Of a stretch of 64,000 nt of DNA, positions 1-8,177 are shown in pieces (within the stretch, counting starts at the first letter, position 1; every line of letters begins with the position of its first letter). The stretch is from Paenibacillus tundrae (lineage in GTDB: Bacteria; Bacillota; Bacilli; Paenibacillales; Paenibacillaceae): NCBI RefSeq assembly GCF_030812775.1, contig NZ_JAUSTI010000017.1:1-64000 (forward strand). Direction: 5' to 3'. The notes beneath the pieces are model-generated. The model saw nothing but the letters and a program-made list of their open reading frames with translations. It made no database searches and was not told the origin of the DNA. The position numbers and the translations under genes are program-made.

Positions 1-38
1 AGCGTTCGTCCTGAGCCAGGATCAAACTCTCCAATAAA
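1..38 (-). rRNA. rrs: 16S ribosomal RNA, 5' end only
   Basis: The reverse complement begins TTTATTGGAGAG followed by the universal 27F site (TTTGATCCTGGCTCAG) and GACGAACGCT, which is the 5' end of bacterial 16S rRNA. The gene runs off the left edge of the window, so only about the first 38 bases are present. The exact mature 5' end is inferred from Bacillus 16S. Confidence 0.97.
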
Positions 39-141
39 GTATTGAAAAGAGCGATTAGCTCATTTTGAATCTGACGAGATTAAAAATCTCATTTGCGCTT
101 CGAAACCATCCAGTCCGAAGACATGTACGATTTCTCAGCGT

Positions 142-195
142 CGATCTTGCAAGCAAGATCGTTACTCACTCGTTGTTCAGTTTTCAAAGATCAAA
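142..195 (-). promoter_or_regulatory. rRNA leader: boxA-like antitermination signal and hairpin
   Basis: On the minus strand the leader contains TGATCTTTGAAAACTGAACA (about 176-195), the conserved boxA-like stretch found ahead of 16S genes in Bacilli, followed by a perfect 9-bp inverted repeat CGATCTTGC-AA-GCAAGATCG at 142-161. The first is expected to bind Nus factors; the second is a local hairpin, possibly part of rRNA processing. Function is inferred from position and similarity. Confidence 0.6.
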
Positions 196-250
196 CTTGA
201 ATCATATTACTTGTTTTTGTGTCAACCAAGTTTTCAGCGGCGACTTTTAT

Positions 251-280
251 AATGTAACACATTTCGTTTGTTTTCGTCAA
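251..280 (-). promoter_or_regulatory. rRNA operon promoter P2 (sigma-A)
   Basis: Minus strand -35 TTGACG (275-280), 18-bp spacer, -10 TACATT (251-256). It lies about 210 bases before the 16S 5' end and has the same -10 and the same spacer length as the upstream promoter, the usual tandem arrangement of rRNA operons. Confidence 0.7.
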
Positions 281-382
281 GAACTTTTTTTTAAATTCTT
301 TTTTTGAAGCATTTTGTTCTCGATGTTCTTCAGCAGAATCTGACTGTCTGTTACAACATTCTTCATTTGAGGAACGAAATAT

Positions 383-412
383 AATGTATCATAAATCATA
401 TTTAAGAGTCAA
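383..412 (-). promoter_or_regulatory. rRNA operon promoter P1 (sigma-A)
   Basis: Minus strand -35 TTGACT (407-412), 18-bp spacer, -10 TACATT (383-388). A run of A residues lies just upstream of the -35 box, resembling the UP element of strong rRNA promoters. It sits just downstream of the ygxA terminator. Confidence 0.7.
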
Positions 413-445
413 CATTTTTTTATAAATTATTAAACAAACAAAAAA

Positions 446-474
446 GGAAGGTTTCCCCTCCTCTTTTTATACAG
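446..474 (-). terminator. Terminator after ygxA
   Basis: On the minus strand a GGAGGGG / CCTTCC stem with one bulge is followed by a run of six T. It separates ygxA from the rRNA promoters. Confidence 0.6.
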
Positions 475-499
475 TATAACTGTTGAGTCCAGCACTCAT

Positions 500-1402
500 T
501 TAATTCTCAATCCAGTAACGGATTTCGCGCCCTTCTCCCCCGATCAAGGAAGGCCAACCAGGTGATTCTTTTACTAATGAACGGAAAACCAGCTTACGCA
601 GAATAAGCGGAAGATCTTTGGCAACAAACCTTAATTGAGGATGATGAACAAGTTCATCCATACTCCAAGGTTCTTTACGGCTACCTAACACACGTAGAAG
701 CAGTCCCGAACATTCACTCATTTTGGACATGACAGAGAACTCGCAGGCTAGTAGAACAAGCTCCACACGTTGCTCCAGTGTCTCTGAGCTGACGGTAAGT
801 TCCTGATATAGCTTCCACAATGCCCGATCCAAGCTCTGTACATGTGTCCAGACAGCGTGATCTGGGTATATTCCCTGTTCAATTAGTACGATTCTAGCCC
901 AGTTCCCTAGAGCCTCAAGTACATTATAATACGCATCCACCACATGTCCTTCCTGAATGTAGCGTTTCGACTCCACATACATTCTAAGAAAGCTAGCGAA
1001 TTCATGTAGAAGCTTTTGCTCTCGCAATTCTTTGCTAAAAGTAGATAACTCATCTCGCAGGGCACTTATGGCACCGTCAACTTCCCAGATGATCTCTCCT
1101 TCTATCAGGCATTGCATCATGTTGTCATTGTCCCCAGTAATCACACTGCCTCGCAGCTCATGTCTACTCGCATACATAATCTGATAACGCAGATCACCAT
1201 ATTTATAGTGCCCTACCTTGGATGCAACCTCATCTGATTCACATATAATAAGTACAAGCAATTCGAAATCCTGAATCAGGGAGCCGTGGAATCGCTCTCC
1301 CGGGTGGGAATAAGCGATAGCCCCAACTGCTCCCGTCTCTTCCGACTGTCCGGATAAAAAAGCTAGGTTCTTTAATTCCACGAGTCCCTCCATACAATTC
1401 AT
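500..1402 (-). CDS. ygxA: YgxA-like nucleotidyltransferase-like protein
   Basis: This 300-residue soluble protein matches in length, composition and position the YgxA family of Bacilli, annotated as nucleotidyltransferase-like. The N-terminal half has alternating strands and helices (residues 25-110) and the C-terminal half is helical with a winged-helix-like end. I see no intact catalytic GS..DxD nucleotidyltransferase signature, so enzymatic activity is doubtful. In B. subtilis ygxA also sits between ygzB/perR and an rRNA operon, so the assignment rests mainly on synteny. The ATG at 1402 has no ribosome binding site; a GTG at 1381 has GGAGG five bases ahead and may be the true start. Confidence 0.8.
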   Translation of the reverse strand: MNCMEGLVELKNLAFLSGQSEETGAVGAIAYSHPGERFHGSLIQDFELLVLIICESDEVASKVGHYKYGDLRYQIMYASRHELRGSVITGDNDNMMQCLIEGEIIWEVDGAISALRDELSTFSKELREQKLLHEFASFLRMYVESKRYIQEGHVVDAYYNVLEALGNWARIVLIEQGIYPDHAVWTHVQSLDRALWKLYQELTVSSETLEQRVELVLLACEFSVMSKMSECSGLLLRVLGSRKEPWSMDELVHHPQLRFVAKDLPLILRKLVFRSLVKESPGWPSLIGGEGREIRYWIEN

Positions 1403-1503
1403 GGCAGATATGCGCCAAGTCAGTTATAATATAATTCTACAAGCAGGCTGAAGTTTCCTTCTTTTCCAGATACGATACTACTCATACGTTAGGAGCATTT
1501 TTC

Positions 1504-1875
1504 ATGATTTTTAAATCAGCTAAAATTAATGCTTTTCGCACTTGGGGACTGTTGCTTACCATGCTAGGCATGGGTCTAATGGTCCTGGGTACGGCCGGAA
1601 TTGTATTCTGGGGACATGCTGGCAAGATATTTGCAGCTGTAGGACTCGTCATTGGACTGGTTGCTATGTTGGCTAGTCTGGCGATCTACTTTTGGGCAGG
1701 CATGCTGTCAACGAGCGCTGTGCAAGTTGATTGTCCAGAGTGCGGCAAGTTAACCAAAATGCTGGGCAAGACAGATCGTTGCATGTTCTGTCATACCATC
1801 CTCACCCTAGATCCCAAACAGGCCAATACGATCGCCCCACAACTGAAAGCGCCTTCTCCTTCAAGTACAGACTAG
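1504..1875 (+). CDS. ygzB: YgzB, UPF0295 family membrane protein
   Basis: A 123-residue protein with two transmembrane helices (about residues 13-35 and 42-66) followed by a cytosolic zinc-ribbon-like tail with CPEC (about 77-80) and CMFC (about 93-96). The conserved stretch YFWAGMLSTSAVQVDCPECGK resembles B. subtilis YgzB (YFWIGMLSTKAVRV.CPGC). Function is unknown; membrane insertion and metal binding are inferred. It starts at ATG 1504 with AGGAG eight bases upstream and is transcribed divergently from ygxA. Confidence 0.85.
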   Translation: MIFKSAKINAFRTWGLLLTMLGMGLMVLGTAGIVFWGHAGKIFAAVGLVIGLVAMLASLAIYFWAGMLSTSAVQVDCPECGKLTKMLGKTDRCMFCHTILTLDPKQANTIAPQLKAPSPSSTD

Positions 1876-1963
1876 GAATGATACAGACGAGAAAGATAAG
1901 TTTAGGCTCCTTAGATACCCATCATTCGCGACTGTTGTTAATGACCATTAAGATTTCAATAAC

Positions 1964-1997
1964 AAAAAGACCCGGAATGATTACTCCGGGTCTTTTT
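1964..1997 (+). terminator. Bidirectional terminator after ygzB
   Basis: A perfect 13-bp stem (AAAAAGACCCGGA / TCCGGGTCTTTTT) with an 8-base loop and T runs on both strands. It can end ygzB and also the convergent GH18 gene. Confidence 0.9.
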
Positions 1998-2091
1998 GAA
2001 TTCTATAATAGGATTAATGAAACGAAGATTATAAGTCCACTGCGTGTTCATTAGATTCTTAATCATGTAACAATGATGAGTTAGGATAAGT

Positions 2092-3822
2092 TTATTTGCC
2101 ATAGCCAGCTTGTTTCAGCACTTCCCAGGCAGAGGCGTTTGCAAAACTACGGTTCCATGCAGCAACGCCGCCCAGTTCCAGCGAATCAATCAGATCCACA
2201 CGTGCCTGGAGAGACACGGCGTCTTCTATCCATATTTTCTTCGTTGCGCCATCTTCCTCATATTCCACATAGTTCTGTCCACTGGCTTGATCCAGCACAG
2301 GCTTCAATTTCTTTTCTTTAATCAGATCTGTAACAGTATTCATGCCTACTGCCTTCGAAGACACTTTGACTTCTCCCTGTTCATTCTTCTCTTCAGTCCA
2401 TATCCGTGTGTATAACGGAACAGCCATAATTAATTTATTGGCTGGCACTTCGTCTTCTTCTAAAATACGGCGCATAGATGCCTCTGTCCATGGCAGTGAT
2501 GCTACTGATCCCGCCTTTGGACTTGCAGCCCAGTGTTCATCATAAGCCATCACAACAATATAGTCAGCGAAGGATCCCAGTGAACGACGATCTAGAAAAG
2601 CTGACCACATCTCACTGTTGGATTTTGGTGTTACATCAACAGAGAGCATCAAACCATGAATACGTGCCATCGCTTTAATTTCACGCACAAATTGAGTTAT
2701 GTTAGGACCGTCATCCGTATAGACATTCTCAAAATCAATATTGATCCCATCCAGCTGATAGGTCTGCGCATACGTTAACATCTGCTCAATAATATGAGTA
2801 CGTGTCTCATACGTTGCCATTGCTTCCTTCGTAATATCCGGATCAAAACTATTGTCGATCAATCCCCATACTTCCTTGCCAGAGCGGTGAGCCCAGTTAA
2901 CGTAGCTCTTGTCAGCCTTACTTCTCAGGTTACCTTGCCCATCTGTGATATGGAACCAGGTTGGACTAACTACATTCACTCCTGGCAACTTGCCAATAGA
3001 AGAAATGTCTGGTTGGCGATTATAGACTGCCTCCCATACCAAGTTTACAGGCTTAGTCTGCCATTTCTTCTCAGCAGCAGTAAGTGTGAATTGAGGCTTG
3101 TCCAGCTCCTTTTGCTCAGTAAGGGTAATGTTCTTGTTGTCCATGTAACCGGCATATCCATTGTCGAGCTGTACAAAACTTTGTTCATCCCCAGTCTGCC
3201 ACACCCTCAATCGGTCATCTTGCAGCATATCCGCAATTATAGGAGAACGCTCTCCCCCTTGTTTGTACAGCGGAACCGTCTTATCTGCTTTGGTCGATCC
3301 AGTATTCACGGTAGCATATTGTATCGTATCTCCCCCGCGCATGAGCAAGACTGCACCGGTTGTAGAATCTTCTTGTATAGCTATGCCATAGACCTCCTTC
3401 AGAGGTTTAAGCGGAATGTAGGCCTCATCCCCTACTACCTCCGGCTCTACCGACATCGGAAAATCCTTATGATTCAATTCTGCTTGTGTGCTGTCTACCT
3501 TCATATGCAGCACTCGTTGGGGTGAAGCAATAATAATATCACCGGTAGCAGCTTCATAACGAATGCCTGGATCAATGACATCCTGCAGTACGCTGACAGG
3601 TAGCTTGAGCTCGTTTCCTGAACCTGAAGCCTGCCCCTCCATACGCTGTCCTTCTACAAAAATAGGTTGTTTCATCCCAATCCAATCGGGTTCTTCATAA
3701 GTTGGATTAAGCCATACATTCGTAATAAGCCAGTAAGCAGCGCCAGCAACGATACAAGCCCCAAGTAAACCAGGCCAGAACGAGCGACGTTTCTGACGTG
3801 TATATCTGTTTTTTCTACTCAA
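2092..3822 (-). CDS. Membrane-anchored glycoside hydrolase family 18 protein
   Basis: A 576-residue protein with a basic N-terminus, one transmembrane helix (about residues 15-37), a copper-amine-oxidase-N/stalk-like region (about 70-165), an SH3-like region (about 180-240) and a C-terminal GH18 barrel (about 250-575). The GH18 catalytic motif DGINIDFEN (DxxDxDxE) is intact, so it should hydrolyse beta-1,4 N-acetylglucosaminyl bonds, most likely in peptidoglycan or spore cortex as in YaaH/SleL relatives. I chose the TTG at 3822 because GGAGGT lies six bases upstream; the ATG codons at 3858 and 3843 have no binding site and the GGAGGT would lie inside the coding region. It reads away from perR and is separated from it by a terminator. 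Confidence 0.88.
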   Translation of the reverse strand: MSRKNRYTRQKRRSFWPGLLGACIVAGAAYWLITNVWLNPTYEEPDWIGMKQPIFVEGQRMEGQASGSGNELKLPVSVLQDVIDPGIRYEAATGDIIIASPQRVLHMKVDSTQAELNHKDFPMSVEPEVVGDEAYIPLKPLKEVYGIAIQEDSTTGAVLLMRGGDTIQYATVNTGSTKADKTVPLYKQGGERSPIIADMLQDDRLRVWQTGDEQSFVQLDNGYAGYMDNKNITLTEQKELDKPQFTLTAAEKKWQTKPVNLVWEAVYNRQPDISSIGKLPGVNVVSPTWFHITDGQGNLRSKADKSYVNWAHRSGKEVWGLIDNSFDPDITKEAMATYETRTHIIEQMLTYAQTYQLDGINIDFENVYTDDGPNITQFVREIKAMARIHGLMLSVDVTPKSNSEMWSAFLDRRSLGSFADYIVVMAYDEHWAASPKAGSVASLPWTEASMRRILEEDEVPANKLIMAVPLYTRIWTEEKNEQGEVKVSSKAVGMNTVTDLIKEKKLKPVLDQASGQNYVEYEEDGATKKIWIEDAVSLQARVDLIDSLELGGVAAWNRSFANASAWEVLKQAGYGK

Positions 3823-3892
3823 CAGTCTACCTCCGTTATTCATGCTGAATCTAATCATTATGCATACATAACATCATCTAATAGCCTTAAAA

Positions 3893-3930
3893 ACAAAAAA
3901 CGTGAAGAATTCAACCGAATTCCACACGTT
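3893..3930 (-). terminator. Terminator after perR
   Basis: On the minus strand AACGTG..GAATTC pairs with GAATTC..CACGTT, followed by TTTTTTGTTTTT. It lies 20 bases beyond the perR stop. Confidence 0.85.
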
Positions 3931-3950
3931 AATATTGTAATTCAGCTCTC

Positions 3951-4373
3951 TTAAGTCCTGCAACTTTTACATACACCATAGACTTCCAGTCGGTGACCAT
4001 GTACTTCAAACCCAGTACTTGTCTCCGCCTGCAGCTCCACGCTTTTTAACGAAGGATAGCTGAAATCTTCAATTTTGCCGCATTGATCACATATCACATG
4101 GTAATGATCCGTGACATTGGCATCGAAGCGACTTGAATTGTCTCCGTATGTTAATTCCCGAACCATGCCGGCTTCCAAAAACATCTTCAAATTGTTATAT
4201 ACAGTCGCCACGCTCATACTGGGAAATTGGGGTTCAAGCGCACGGTAAATTTCATCGGCTGTTGGATGCCCCATAGATTCCATCAGATAATTCAATATGG
4301 CATGACGCTGGGGTGTAATACGGACACCGGTCGTTTTCAGATGCTCCAACGCATGTTGGACACGTGTTGCCAT
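3951..4373 (-). CDS. perR: Peroxide-responsive repressor PerR (Fur family)
   Basis: A 140-residue Fur-family regulator. It keeps the PerR signature GVRITPQRHAIL and the winged-helix recognition region SVATVYNNLK. With the ATG at 4373 the regulatory metal ligands are H36, D84, H90, H92 and D103, and the structural zinc is held by C95/C98 and C135/C138. H36 and H90 correspond to the histidines that Fe-catalysed oxidation modifies in B. subtilis PerR. D103 favours PerR over Fur. It represses peroxide defence genes when loaded with Fe or Mn. A GTG at 4382 is an alternative start; the ATG matches family length better. A Per-box-like site lies about 115 bases upstream. Confidence 0.94.
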   Translation of the reverse strand: MATRVQHALEHLKTTGVRITPQRHAILNYLMESMGHPTADEIYRALEPQFPSMSVATVYNNLKMFLEAGMVRELTYGDNSSRFDANVTDHYHVICDQCGKIEDFSYPSLKSVELQAETSTGFEVHGHRLEVYGVCKSCRT

Positions 4374-4487
4374 AAAACCCACCGCCTTACCTTTCGTTCT
4401 CTAAATGAAGATCACATCATCGCCATTCAGAGTTTGATCTTAGGCAGGAACAACGGCCAACCGTCTATCCCACCGTGTCACCTTACC

Positions 4488-4502
4488 TTATGATAGTTAT
4501 TG
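4488..4502 (-). promoter_or_regulatory. Per-box-like operator upstream of perR
   Basis: The minus strand reads CAATAACTATCATAA, which agrees with the B. subtilis Per box TTATAATnATTATAA at 10 of 14 defined positions. PerR autoregulation is known in B. subtilis; binding here is inferred. Confidence 0.45.
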
Positions 4503-4536
4503 TACGGCGACTACAAGTTTGTTGTCAACGCGGCAG

Positions 4537-5940
4537 TCACGGAACTTCCGGTGGATTGTCCTGGGAATTTTGCTCATTCTCACCCAACTGTTCCACGTCA
4601 TCCCCTGTATCTTCTACATTTTGTACATCTACATTAGGTGACATGACTTCAGGATTCTCATTGATCGTCAGATCGCTATTCCCTTCAACTTTAACCGTAT
4701 ATTCCCCTTCGCCTAATTGACCTTCAATCGTTTTGTTTCGCACTGTAAACGGTAGATCTGTTAACAGGTCGCCATAGCTGCTGGAGCCATTCAGTTTATA
4801 GTCACCTTGATTCGGTATCAATATATTAATTGCGCCGACCGCACTGTACACTTCCCAATCGCCACCTATTTTGGTCGAAGTAATGCTGATGCTCCCATTT
4901 AACGATTGAGCTCTGATGCCCAGATTTGCATTGTCCAAGGTGATATTCCCGTTTCTAGTCTCCGCCGTAAACTCACCAACAGAATCGGTAATACTGATAC
5001 TGCCCACTTGTGTCGTTAAATCTACATCTCCAGATACCCCACGAGCTTTCATATCTCCTCGATTACTATCTAGGTCAACATTGCCAATCGCATTAGCTAC
5101 AATGACATCGCCATTCAGCGTTTTGCCTGAAATATCGCCTACCGCATTCGTAATTCGAATACGTCCGTTTCCCGTCTCAGCCATAATGGTGCTGATCGCT
5201 TCAGGGCGGTTCAATAAGATCGCACCATTGGATGTGCGAATGTCCAGATTAAAACGACGGTCATCAGGGACAGTAATGGTCATATTCATCCGTGGCTGTG
5301 TTTTTTCATTTTCTCCATAAGTCTTGCCCGTAGCTTTGATATAAATAACTTTTGTGCCCTCTGTCTCAACAAACGAAGCATCTGCTACAGCCTTAGCCTG
5401 AACCTCTGACGTATTGTCCACCCAGACAACCGTACGCACTTCAATTTCGTCTGTGTCTCCGCGCTGGAACGCAATATCTCCATTTACGCCTTGAACGACA
5501 ATGTCCGAAGTTTCCATCTCCACGGGTACACGTATGGTTCCTTTATCTTGCATGTATCCAGCAGCTTGGCTATAGTCCATTGATGCAGCTCCGAGATTGA
5601 GACTCACCCTGTTCCATAAATGCATGTAATGATCCTGCTCTGTCACGATGAACACAGAAGCCGTAAGCACAAGAGATGCCAATATCCCTTTCGCATCCGG
5701 CCTAAAACGCATTTTCACCTTCTCGCCTTTTACTTCCTGTGTTAAGGTCTTTCTCTTGCGAAGAAACCAGAGGAATAATAGGATGCATTCGAAACCAAGT
5801 GCAATGAGTAGCAATGGCCACCAATCCACAATTTCATAGAAATAGTCGGTTCCCCACTGCTTATCCATAATCAATAGAACACCAACTGATATGATTAAGG
5901 AGGCAGCCGTATAGCGACCAACTCGGATTTTACGGTTCAT
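4537..5940 (-). CDS. Membrane protein with DUF4097-like beta-repeat domain
   Basis: A 467-residue protein. The N-terminus has three hydrophobic segments (about residues 10-26, 40-60 and 84-100); the rest is predicted outside the membrane. Residues about 150-430 are made of short repeats of the NGDI / SNGAI / GNGRI / LNGDV / RGDM / VGSI / RNGNI / LNGSI type, the pattern of the DUF4097 putative adhesin beta-helix also seen in LiaG. The last 40 residues are acidic and disordered. The start ATG has GGAGGGG nine bases upstream. It is 26 bases downstream of another membrane gene, forming a two-gene operon that may sense or report envelope stress; this role is a guess from the family. Confidence 0.85.
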   Translation of the reverse strand: MNRKIRVGRYTAASLIISVGVLLIMDKQWGTDYFYEIVDWWPLLLIALGFECILLFLWFLRKRKTLTQEVKGEKVKMRFRPDAKGILASLVLTASVFIVTEQDHYMHLWNRVSLNLGAASMDYSQAAGYMQDKGTIRVPVEMETSDIVVQGVNGDIAFQRGDTDEIEVRTVVWVDNTSEVQAKAVADASFVETEGTKVIYIKATGKTYGENEKTQPRMNMTITVPDDRRFNLDIRTSNGAILLNRPEAISTIMAETGNGRIRITNAVGDISGKTLNGDVIVANAIGNVDLDSNRGDMKARGVSGDVDLTTQVGSISITDSVGEFTAETRNGNITLDNANLGIRAQSLNGSISITSTKIGGDWEVYSAVGAINILIPNQGDYKLNGSSSYGDLLTDLPFTVRNKTIEGQLGEGEYTVKVEGNSDLTINENPEVMSPNVDVQNVEDTGDDVEQLGENEQNSQDNPPEVP

Positions 5941-5966
5941 CGTTTCCCCTCCTAAGATAACGTCAT

Positions 5967-6581
5967 CTACACTTTCGTTTTACGCAGCATACCCCATATT
6001 TCACGACCAAATATAATTAAGCCACCTATAATTAACAAGACTGCAAACACATATCCTCCATACAGCGCCAAGACCTCTTGGAACCAACGGGGTTTACGGA
6101 AGAACAATACCATGAGTGCTCCGCCTACAATGAGTAACAGTCCAAATGATATCCCTCTTTCCCAGAGCATAAGCGCTTCTCCTGCAGCCCGCTCATTTGG
6201 TTCAGGCTTGTCCGAGCCCCCAAGTACATTCACTCTACGCCTGCGCATCATCACCCAGTCCGCCGATTGTAATACATCATACACATTGTAGAAATAGATT
6301 ATTGGAATACATAAAGCCAGCAGGATCAACAGCGGTACGTTAATCTGTATGCCGATCGATGAGAAATACAAGAGCGCCGACAAGTCCAGTAGAATGAGCA
6401 GCATAAACGTAAGACCTCTCATATATAGACGCAAATAAATATGCCCCATACCCGGAATAATGGCACTTAATAGCCCAGCGAGGAATTTATGTGTTCGGTT
6501 CCGAATGGGTTTGTTTTGCATCATATTTCTACTTTTCCGAGGTTGATTCTTCTGTTTTCTGTGTTGCTTCTTGCTTACCAT
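5967..6581 (-). CDS. Multi-spanning membrane protein of unknown function
   Basis: A 204-residue protein with a very basic first 30 residues (KKQHRKQKNQPRKSRN) and about five hydrophobic helices: residues 33-50 (with GLLSAIIPGMGHIYLR, a TM2/DUF5683-like pattern), 54-72, 80-98, 143-160 and 172-193. A charged cytosolic loop RMMRRRRV..DKPEPNERAAGE lies between helices 3 and 4. It is the first gene of an operon with the DUF4097-like protein (26-base gap). The similar pairing of a short TM2-like protein with a DUF4097 protein occurs in many Bacillota envelope stress operons. I do not recognise a specific gene. Confidence 0.82.
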   Translation of the reverse strand: MVSKKQHRKQKNQPRKSRNMMQNKPIRNRTHKFLAGLLSAIIPGMGHIYLRLYMRGLTFMLLILLDLSALLYFSSIGIQINVPLLILLALCIPIIYFYNVYDVLQSADWVMMRRRRVNVLGGSDKPEPNERAAGEALMLWERGISFGLLLIVGGALMVLFFRKPRWFQEVLALYGGYVFAVLLIIGGLIIFGREIWGMLRKTKV

Positions 6582-6686
6582 GACATGCCCCTTTCCTCAA
6601 GAAATGATGCTCACGCTCTTCGTGCATTTGGTTAGATAGTACCCTAAAGCGGCAGAAGAGTAACTGGAAGAAAAATGGATACAACC

Positions 6687-6719
6687 AAAAACCCTCCGCC
6701 ACTACTGGCCTGGGGAGGG
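6687..6719 (-). terminator. Terminator after mgtC-like gene
   Basis: On the minus strand CCCTCC pairs with GGAGGG across a 16-base loop, followed by TTTTTGG. It lies directly after the mgtC-like stop codon. Confidence 0.75.
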
Positions 6720-6729
6720 CTGGATTCAT

Positions 6730-7440
6730 TTATTCTACAGATACCTTGGTAATATGTTCTCGCTCTCTCAATTTGGATACAAGCTGTACTGTACTATAAT
6801 CATGCGGCACATGAACATGCAGGACAACTTCAATTTTACGCTCGACGGAGACCATTTCTGCATAAGCCAAGTCTTGTTCATTTACTGTAATTTTGCGTAT
6901 TTTGATCTTCTCATGCTCCAAAAAGGAAGATATCTGCTCCAGAAAGCCGGGTTCAGATAACGTATGGAGTGTGACGACATGAAGCTTGTTACCTCGAATG
7001 TACCTTAACTCCAGCTTATTAAATACCCAAAGGTTAAGCAGAACTAAGACCGTGGATACGATGGATGCAAAAAAGAACCCCGCGCCTGCGGCAAGCCCAA
7101 TGGCTGCAACCACCCAGATTGATGCTGCAGTCGTTAAACCAGTGATTGATTTTCCGGTGAAAAGAATCGTTCCTGCTCCCAAAAATCCGACACCCGTAAT
7201 AACCGCTGTCGCTAGACGTGCCGGATCGATCCGTACATTTAATTCATTTGCAAAATCTTTAAATCCATAAACAGATAACATCATAATTAATGCCGATCCA
7301 AGACATACCAGAATATGCGTACGCAAACCAGCCGCATGATTCGAACGTTCACGCTCTAAACCTACAAGCCCTCCCAGTAACATCGCAAGCAATAACCGTA
7401 ACAAAATATGCCACTCATCAATAAACCAAGGATTACCCAA
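6730..7440 (-). CDS. mgtC: MgtC/SapB family membrane protein
   Basis: A 236-residue protein with four to five transmembrane helices in its first 140 residues and a C-terminal ACT-like cytosolic domain (about 150-236). The family motifs LLGGLVGLERERSNHAAGLRTH and GVGFLGAGTI are clear. MgtC proteins are linked to growth at low magnesium and to regulation of ATP synthase or phosphate transport in other bacteria; the role here is unknown. The start is a TTG with GGGGAG eight bases upstream. It stands alone between two terminator-bounded units. Confidence 0.9.
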   Translation of the reverse strand: MGNPWFIDEWHILLRLLLAMLLGGLVGLERERSNHAAGLRTHILVCLGSALIMMLSVYGFKDFANELNVRIDPARLATAVITGVGFLGAGTILFTGKSITGLTTAASIWVVAAIGLAAGAGFFFASIVSTVLVLLNLWVFNKLELRYIRGNKLHVVTLHTLSEPGFLEQISSFLEHEKIKIRKITVNEQDLAYAEMVSVERKIEVVLHVHVPHDYSTVQLVSKLREREHITKVSVE

Positions 7441-7531
7441 AGCCGGTGCTCCCCCTCCAAGTTGTTAACATCTTTAATCATTAATATCTAATATTTATTC
7501 CCCAACTAATGTTGTCATACCTAAGATGAGA

Positions 7532-7990
7532 CTAACTCTTGTGAAACGTCGTTAGTTCCACACCAGGGGCAATCTGCACAACCTCTACAGGTTTGAAGCC
7601 AAACTTAGTGTATAGATTCACTGCGGGTTGGTTCAAGGTGCCTGTAGACACGATATATCGAGGCACATGGGGATACTGCTCAAACACATGAGACATTAAT
7701 GCAGCTGCAATTCCTTGACGAAAATGATTCGGATGCACCATCATCCGTGTAATCGTCAACGTATTTTCCTCTTCCTTCGCTACGGCGACAGCACCAAGAA
7801 GTTCACCCTCACCATCCATGCAACCATAAAAAGTCTCACCACAGTTCTGGAGTGTCTCGATCGTATCCATCAGAGGTGGGATCTCTTGAAATCCGATAAT
7901 TTCAGCTTCTAACCGATACGCCACATGCTGAAGCCGCCAGAGCTGGCTCACTGTCTCCATCTCGTATAATGCCAAAGCTTGGATATGCAC
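7532..7990 (-). CDS. GNAT family N-acetyltransferase
   Basis: A 152-residue single-domain GNAT enzyme. Motif A is visible as RMMVHPNHFRQGIAAALM, where QGIA is the acetyl-CoA pyrophosphate loop, and the C-terminal motif B region reads NQPAVNLYTKFGFKPVE. It should transfer an acetyl group from acetyl-CoA to an amine; the substrate cannot be told from sequence. The start is GTG at 7990, preceded by a purine-rich GGAGGGAGATGAGGGAAG stretch. No co-transcribed partner is evident. Confidence 0.88.
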   Translation of the reverse strand: MHIQALALYEMETVSQLWRLQHVAYRLEAEIIGFQEIPPLMDTIETLQNCGETFYGCMDGEGELLGAVAVAKEEENTLTITRMMVHPNHFRQGIAAALMSHVFEQYPHVPRYIVSTGTLNQPAVNLYTKFGFKPVEVVQIAPGVELTTFHKS

Positions 7991-8122
7991 CTTCCCTCAT
8001 CTCCCTCCTGCGCAATATAAATTGAACTGTATGAATAAGGTGCCTAGTTGTAAAAAAACATGTACACGCCTACTCCAAAGATAGAATATGTTTCTATCGT
8101 CGCGATCTTCAATTTGTTTTAC

Positions 8123-8155
8123 AAAAAAGAGGCTGTCGCAGGGACGAGCCTCTTT
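8123..8155 (-). terminator. Terminator after gatCAB
   Basis: A perfect 9-bp stem (AAAGAGGCT / AGCCTCTTT on the minus strand) with a T run beyond it, about 20 bases after the gatB stop. Confidence 0.88.
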
Positions 8156-8177
8156 CTGTCCGGTCTCACCGGCTGGA

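Noticed and set aside
201..225. A third rRNA promoter (TTGACA at 220-225)
   Set aside because: The only -10-like TATGAT is 13 bp away, too close for sigma-A; it lies inside the transcribed leader.
1731..2054. Plus-strand open frame of 107 codons
   Set aside because: Starts inside ygzB and runs through its terminator; it is an out-of-frame shadow.
2794..3525. Plus-strand open frame of 243 codons
   Set aside because: Entirely antisense to the GH18 gene; no ribosome binding site and no recognisable domain.
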